From Xylanibacter brevis ATCC 19188 (GTDB lineage Bacteria; Bacteroidota; Bacteroidia; Bacteroidales; Bacteroidaceae): a stretch of DNA of 64,000 bases. The stretch is taken from assembly GCF_000621725.1 (NCBI RefSeq), contig NZ_KK211333.1, positions 1 through 64,000 of the forward strand. Direction: 5' to 3'. Both the position numbers and the translations under genes were made by a program. The notes beneath the pieces are model-generated. The model had not been told where the DNA came from. It worked only from the letters and a program-made list of their open reading frames with translations, and did not search any database. The stretch's first letter is position 1. Each line of letters starts with the position of its first letter. Positions 60,153-64,000 of the stretch are shown in pieces.

Positions 60153-61292
60153 ATGAAACATATCTGCTTTTTAGTAGACTCGATATTCACTGTTGGCGGT
60201 GTGCAACGAGTGACGAGGGTAATTGCCGAGGTATTGGCGAAAGACTTTGACGTGACCATTGTGACACTCGACCAGCCTACGCTGATCAGGAAGGATGACG
60301 TTCTGACCATTCGTCATTTTGCTTATCCAGACACGCCACAATGGAAGCTACCGCTCTGCAAGGCATATAGCTATTTGTATCGTAAGTTCCTGCCACAAAA
60401 CAAATTCACATCCGACCTCTATGCTCACAGTTCTTTTCCTGCGGAAAAGAGGAATGCACTGGCGAAGGAGCTGCAGCAGGGACATTACGATGCAATCATA
60501 GGGGTGCATGCACCATTGGCTGTACGTCTGGCCGCATGCAAGAATCATTTGCATGGTACGAAACTAATTGGATGGATACACAATTCGTATGAGGCACTAT
60601 TTGGAGAGGCATCGCGCTATCTGGGCCCGGAACTAAGAAAGCATTATGAATGGCAACTGGACAAGCTTGATGAAACAATAGTACTCTGTCAACATGATGC
60701 AAAGGCATATCATATCCCCACGAAGGTTATCTACAACCCATTGACGCTCATTCCTGGAGAACCTTCAAAGGGGACATCCAAGAAGTTCCTAGCCGTGGGA
60801 CGTTTCTCGCCACTGCACAAGGGATTCGACTTGTTAATTCAGGCTTTTGCCCTGTTTGCAAAGAAAAACAGCGAGTGGACGCTCGACATTGTGGGCGAAG
60901 GTGACGAGGAGCAATCATACAGAAGTCTGATTGCTCAAAACCATTTAGAAGACAGAATCGCCATCCATCCTTTTACCAACGACATTCAGAACTATTATTC
61001 TGAAGCACAGATCTATGTGCTGAGTTCACGCTGGGAGGGCTTTGGACTTGTACTGATAGAAGCAATGGCACATGGACTGCCCATTGTTTCATCAGATTTA
61101 CCCACGAGCAAAGAAATTATGGGTGGCTTTGGAATATACTTCAAAAATGGAGATATCGAAGATTTGTCACGCTGTCTGCAACAAGCCACAGCGATTGACT
61201 GGAACCAAAAATCAAAAGAAGCAATGGCTATTGCTAGCAGATTTGACATCAAAGCGATAGCAGGACAATGGCGAAAAATAATAAATGAATAA
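60153..61292 (+). CDS. GT4 glycosyltransferase
   Basis: A 379-residue GT-B enzyme: [77 protein letters not shown] and [30 protein letters not shown]. The start at 60153 is set by the promoter box. The acetyltransferase start overlaps its stop by 8 bases, so these genes form an operon with the last GT4. Confidence 0.92.
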   Translation: MKHICFLVDSIFTVGGVQRVTRVIAEVLAKDFDVTIVTLDQPTLIRKDDVLTIRHFAYPDTPQWKLPLCKAYSYLYRKFLPQNKFTSDLYAHSSFPAEKRNALAKELQQGHYDAIIGVHAPLAVRLAACKNHLHGTKLIGWIHNSYEALFGEASRYLGPELRKHYEWQLDKLDETIVLCQHDAKAYHIPTKVIYNPLTLIPGEPSKGTSKKFLAVGRFSPLHKGFDLLIQAFALFAKKNSEWTLDIVGEGDEEQSYRSLIAQNHLEDRIAIHPFTNDIQNYYSEAQIYVLSSRWEGFGLVLIEAMAHGLPIVSSDLPTSKEIMGGFGIYFKNGDIEDLSRCLQQATAIDWNQKSKEAMAIASRFDIKAIAGQWRKIINE

Positions 61293-61887
61293 CGCTATGG
61301 ATAAAGATGCACTGAGAACGCAAATAAAGGGAAGTCCGAAGATAAAGCAACTGTTGGACTGGCTGATCATGAATCAGCGCGATGCCCGACCACGCTGGTA
61401 TATCCGATTACTGGCTCCGTTTTACCAGCGTCGCGGAAGAGGGTCGAAGATTTACCCCAGCGTGAGGATGGACACACCACCCTATCGCAGTTTCTCGCTG
61501 GGCAGCCACAGCGTGGTGGAGTCTTTCTCGTGCATCAACAATGCTGTAGGCGATGTGATTATTGGTAAGCATACGCGTATTGGGCTTCACAATACGATTA
61601 TAGGCCCTGTAACCATTGGCAATCATGTGAACTTGGCGCAAGGCATCACAGTAAGCGCCCTAAACCATAATTTTGCCGACACAACCAAGCGCATCGACGA
61701 ACAGGGCGTCACAACCAAGCCTGTAGTCATTGGCGATGACGTCTGGATAGGTGCCAACGCAGTCATTCTTCCTGGTGTCACCATTGGAAGACATGCGGTG
61801 GTGGCAGCTGGCGCTGTGGTCACACAGGACGTGCCCGAGAATACTTTGGTTGGTGGCGTTCCTGCTAAAATCATCAAGTCATTATGA
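61285..61887 (+). CDS. Hexapeptide-repeat O-acetyltransferase
   Basis: A 200-residue left-handed beta-helix protein. After a basic N-terminal segment of about 70 residues, hexapeptide turns follow: [36 protein letters not shown] (catalytic His region), [33 protein letters not shown] and the closing [10 protein letters not shown]. It acetylates a hydroxyl or amino group on a sugar from acetyl-CoA. It overlaps the GT4 gene before it and, by ATGA, the GT4 gene after it. An ATG at 61297 is an alternative start. Confidence 0.9.
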   Translation: MNNAMDKDALRTQIKGSPKIKQLLDWLIMNQRDARPRWYIRLLAPFYQRRGRGSKIYPSVRMDTPPYRSFSLGSHSVVESFSCINNAVGDVIIGKHTRIGLHNTIIGPVTIGNHVNLAQGITVSALNHNFADTTKRIDEQGVTTKPVVIGDDVWIGANAVILPGVTIGRHAVVAAGAVVTQDVPENTLVGGVPAKIIKSL

Positions 61888-63020
61888 GAATAGGCATCGA
61901 AGCACAGCGCATCTTCCGCAAAAACAAGCACGGCATGGACTATGTGGTGCTGCAGGAGATACTGCAACTACAACAGATGGATCATGAGAACGAATATTTC
62001 GTTTTCGTGAAACCTGGTCCCGACCGTTGTGTCAACGACACGAAGAATTTCCACATTGTTGAGGTCAACATGCCCTCCTACCCGCTTTGGGAGCAAGTTG
62101 CGCTGCCGCAGGCTGCCAAGAAAGCACAAGTTGATTTGCTGCACTGCACCAGCAACACGGCACCCATCTGGTGCAACATCCCTTTGGTGCTGACACTTCA
62201 CGACATTATCTTCCTGGAACCACGCGACAAGAGCAACAAGTCGCTCTACCAAAACATGGGATGGTTCTATCGCCGACTGGTGGTGCCACGCATTCTCGAC
62301 AAATGTCAGCGCATCATCACCGTGTCGAACTTCGAGAAAGACAACATCGTGCATAAGCTCGGCATCGAAGAGGAACGGATGGCAATGATTTACAATGGTT
62401 ACAACGAATGGTTCAAACCACTTAGTTCTCCTCGCCCATTGGATGGATTGGAGGCCGGCTTTTTATTCTTTCTCGGCAACACCGATCCCAAGAAGAATAC
62501 AGAGCGCACCTTGATAGCCTACTCCAACTATTTGGAACGTTCATGCGTGAAGCGACCTTTACTGATGGCCGATCTGGACAAGGACTACCTGAATGGCATC
62601 ATCACTCGCAATCACATTGAGAATATCCGCGATAAAATCATTATGCCTGGTTATATTCCCAATGCCGACTTACCTTTTATCTATAATAATGCCTTTGCGT
62701 TCCTCTACACCTCACTGCGCGAGAGCTTTGGCATACCGCTTCTCGAAGCAATGGCTTGCGGAACGCCTGTCATCACTAGCAACACGTCGTCTATGCCCGA
62801 GATTGGCGGTCCCAACGCCATTTTGGTAAATCCAGAAAAGGCCGATGAGATTGCCGACGCACTTATCAAACTGGAAAGCGACGACGCCTACTACCAGCAA
62901 CAAAAAGAGATTGGATTGAAACGTGCGCAACTGTTCTCTTGGAAAAAGACGGCAGAACAATTGCTGCAGCTATATAAGGATGTTTTTCAAAAATCAAACA
63001 GACTGAGCGAGAGATCCTGA
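61884..63020 (+). CDS. GT4 glycosyltransferase (mannosyltransferase-like)
   Basis: A 378-residue GT-B enzyme: [80 protein letters not shown] and [35 protein letters not shown]. This pattern fits WbaZ/mannosyltransferase-like GT4 proteins. It closes the polysaccharide locus. Its final 34 bases overlap the opposite-strand small gene. Confidence 0.92.
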   Translation: MRIGIEAQRIFRKNKHGMDYVVLQEILQLQQMDHENEYFVFVKPGPDRCVNDTKNFHIVEVNMPSYPLWEQVALPQAAKKAQVDLLHCTSNTAPIWCNIPLVLTLHDIIFLEPRDKSNKSLYQNMGWFYRRLVVPRILDKCQRIITVSNFEKDNIVHKLGIEEERMAMIYNGYNEWFKPLSSPRPLDGLEAGFLFFLGNTDPKKNTERTLIAYSNYLERSCVKRPLLMADLDKDYLNGIITRNHIENIRDKIIMPGYIPNADLPFIYNNAFAFLYTSLRESFGIPLLEAMACGTPVITSNTSSMPEIGGPNAILVNPEKADEIADALIKLESDDAYYQQQKEIGLKRAQLFSWKKTAEQLLQLYKDVFQKSNRLSERS

Positions 63021-63334
63021 CTGGGTTTTTCGTTTTCCGGCTCTTCTGCCTCGGGCATTTCTTCTGCAAACTCGAGCATCAACTGGCGGGCATCCGCATT
63101 GTTCTGCGTGTTCAGCCTGTAATACCCCCTGCGGCCTGTACTCTCTATCAAGCTCTGGGCCGACTTTGAGTTTCTCAACAGGTATTGCTGTACAAACTGG
63201 TGCACTTCCTGCAAGTCTGGCTGCGAGAAGAGCGTGCAACTCATGTTATATACATGCTTGGCAAGCGACGAGACGCTGATACCCCGTTCGCCCACCTCCG
63301 ATAGAATATGCAATATCTGTTGTTCGTAATTCAT
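62987..63334 (-). CDS. Small winged-helix-like protein of unknown function
   Basis: A 115-residue protein from the ATG at 63334 (MNYEQQILHILSEVGERGISVSSLAKHVYNM). The N-terminal half looks like a winged helix, with a helix-turn-helix (ISVSSLAKHV) and RRGYYRLN as wing. The tail is acidic ([20 protein letters not shown]). I recall similar conserved Bacteroidales proteins without a known role. It overlaps the GT4 3' end and lies 76 bases downstream of the next minus-strand gene. Confidence 0.7.
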   Translation of the reverse strand: MNYEQQILHILSEVGERGISVSSLAKHVYNMSCTLFSQPDLQEVHQFVQQYLLRNSKSAQSLIESTGRRGYYRLNTQNNADARQLMLEFAEEMPEAEEPENEKPSQDLSLSLFDF

Positions 63335-63409
63335 ATCTACACACAAAACAATAACCAATATCCATAGTGGCTATTGGTTATCGCTTTATTAGTTATTGTT
63401 CTGCTATGA

Positions 63410-63715
63410 TTAAGCCAGAGCAACTTTGTTGTCGTCTGCATTCTGCAGCTTGCCCTCTTTAAAGAGCCAGCCAAGACCCAGCAGAGTCTCTTCTTCTGAA
63501 ATCTTTGCAGCCTTAGCAATCTCGCTTACAGAGAGAGCCTTGTCAGCAGCAGCAAGTGCCTGATACACATCACCTGCCTTGAAACCGATGTTCTCTGCAT
63601 TTACTGCAACAGTAGTCTTCTTGGTTGTAGTTTTCTTGGTCGTGGTAGCTTTCTTGGCTGCAGCAACCTTTGTCTCAGTAGCAGCCTTCTTAGTTGTAGC
63701 TTTCTTTTCTGCCAT
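63410..63715 (-). CDS. Winged-helix protein (DUF2582-like) with Lys/Thr/Ala-rich tail
   Basis: A 101-residue protein. The first 38 residues are a low-complexity basic tail of Lys, Thr and Ala, like a histone H1 tail. Residues 40-101 form a small winged helix (IGFKAGDVYQALAAADKALSVSEIAKAAKISEEETLLGLGWLFKEGKL) matching DUF2582-type domains. Strong charge and small size suggest a DNA-binding, nucleoid-associated protein. It has its own promoter at 63765-63772. Confidence 0.8.
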   Translation of the reverse strand: MAEKKATTKKAATETKVAAAKKATTTKKTTTKKTTVAVNAENIGFKAGDVYQALAAADKALSVSEIAKAAKISEEETLLGLGWLFKEGKLQNADDNKVALA

Positions 63716-63764
63716 AATACTTAAAAATTAATACTATTGAAGTTGAATTAGATTAATTCTGTTG

Positions 63765-63772
63765 CAAAAATA
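63765..63772 (-). promoter_or_regulatory. -7 box of the winged-helix gene
   Basis: On the minus strand TATTTTTG followed by C, leaving a leader of about 40 bases. Confidence 0.6.
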
Positions 63773-63847
63773 CAATTATTTCTTAAAGATGTTCGCATTA
63801 TTTTAGCAGATTTTAATATTGATGTAAACTTTCTTGACCAATATCAA

Positions 63848-63881
63848 GAAAGGCGCAGAAAATTTGTCATCTGCGCCTTTC
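63848..63881 (-). terminator. Terminator of the aspS-like gene
   Basis: GAAAGGCGCAG (63848-63858) pairs perfectly with CTGCGCCTTTC (63871-63881) around a 12-base loop. On the minus strand only a short T-rich stretch follows. Confidence 0.6.
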
Positions 63882-63910
63882 AACTTATTGAATATGAAAC
63901 TATTTTCAGC

Positions 63911-64000
63911 TTATTCTTTTTCCTGAATATCTACTTTCAGGTTCAGTTCTTCCAACTGCTTGGGGTCAAGTTCGCCTGGAGCATCGAGCATGACATCGCG
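63911..64000 (-). CDS. aspS: Aspartyl-tRNA synthetase, C-terminal end only
   Basis: The last 29 codons of a gene entering from the right edge: RDVMLDAPGELDPKQLEEL, then NLKVDIQEKE and TAA. The motif (R)DxMxDAPxxxxxxQLxEL is the usual end of bacterial aspartyl-tRNA synthetases, after the FPK block that lies outside the window. The identification rests on this short segment only. Confidence 0.6.
   Translation of the reverse strand, partial: RDVMLDAPGELDPKQLEELNLKVDIQEKE

Overview
The window looks like a chromosomal segment of a Prevotella-like member of the Bacteroidota. The reasons are the recurring promoter word TAnnTTTG (often with TTTG about 19-20 bases upstream), weak ribosome-binding sites, the trpBEGDCFA gene order, an anaerobic class III ribonucleotide reductase, and HU-CCDC81/SPOR and twin-arginine Fe-S proteins of the kind common in gut and rumen Bacteroidales. 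No tRNA, rRNA or CRISPR array was recognised.

Layout. 1-4.9 kb is an AT-rich accessory segment: a truncated transposase-like gene, a KilA-N protein, a WYL-domain regulator, two uracil-DNA-glycosylase-like proteins, a small protein whose C-terminal half resembles the GyrA coiled-coil/C-gate region, and a helical-repeat-like protein. The last three are translationally coupled. 5-12.7 kb is a GC-richer housekeeping block: polyferredoxin plus Fe-S aldo/keto reductase, nrdD-nrdG, a HAD nucleotidase and serB. 12.8-19.4 kb is the complete tryptophan operon, preceded by an 18-codon leader peptide with three consecutive Trp codons and a strong attenuator hairpin. 19.5-31.4 kb holds a broken family-105-type glycoside hydrolase, a C1 peptidase, an M48 lipoprotein protease, a small secreted protein, a SlyD-like isomerase, aroC, a candidate small RNA, a 5'-nucleotidase, nudC, a lipoprotein, rfbC, an HU/SPOR protein and an FHA protein.

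31.5-63.0 kb is a long polysaccharide (capsule/exopolysaccharide) locus. It has a lone receiver protein, a phosphoglycosyl transferase carrying a pseudo-receiver domain, a TolC-like protein, a Wzc-like co-polymerase with a degenerate ATPase end, a Wzy-like polymerase, an ABC exporter pair, about a dozen GT2/GT4 glycosyltransferases, three membrane acyltransferases, a hexapeptide acetyltransferase and two SGNH-type esterases. Frequent strand switches, pseudogene remnants and duplicated boundary sequences show that it has been reshuffled. The window ends with two small winged-helix-like genes and the 3' end of aspS.

The structure no gene explains is a family of intergenic elements. Three intergenic regions (near 21.8, 45.9 and 50.6 kb) carry short imperfect palindromes repeated at exactly 22 bases. 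Two of them are colinear 169-base elements with conserved ends and identical internal spacing, but different core words, and in both the first core is the reverse complement of the others. These elements and the UDG-like/GyrA-like/helical-repeat operon are the best candidates for something undescribed.
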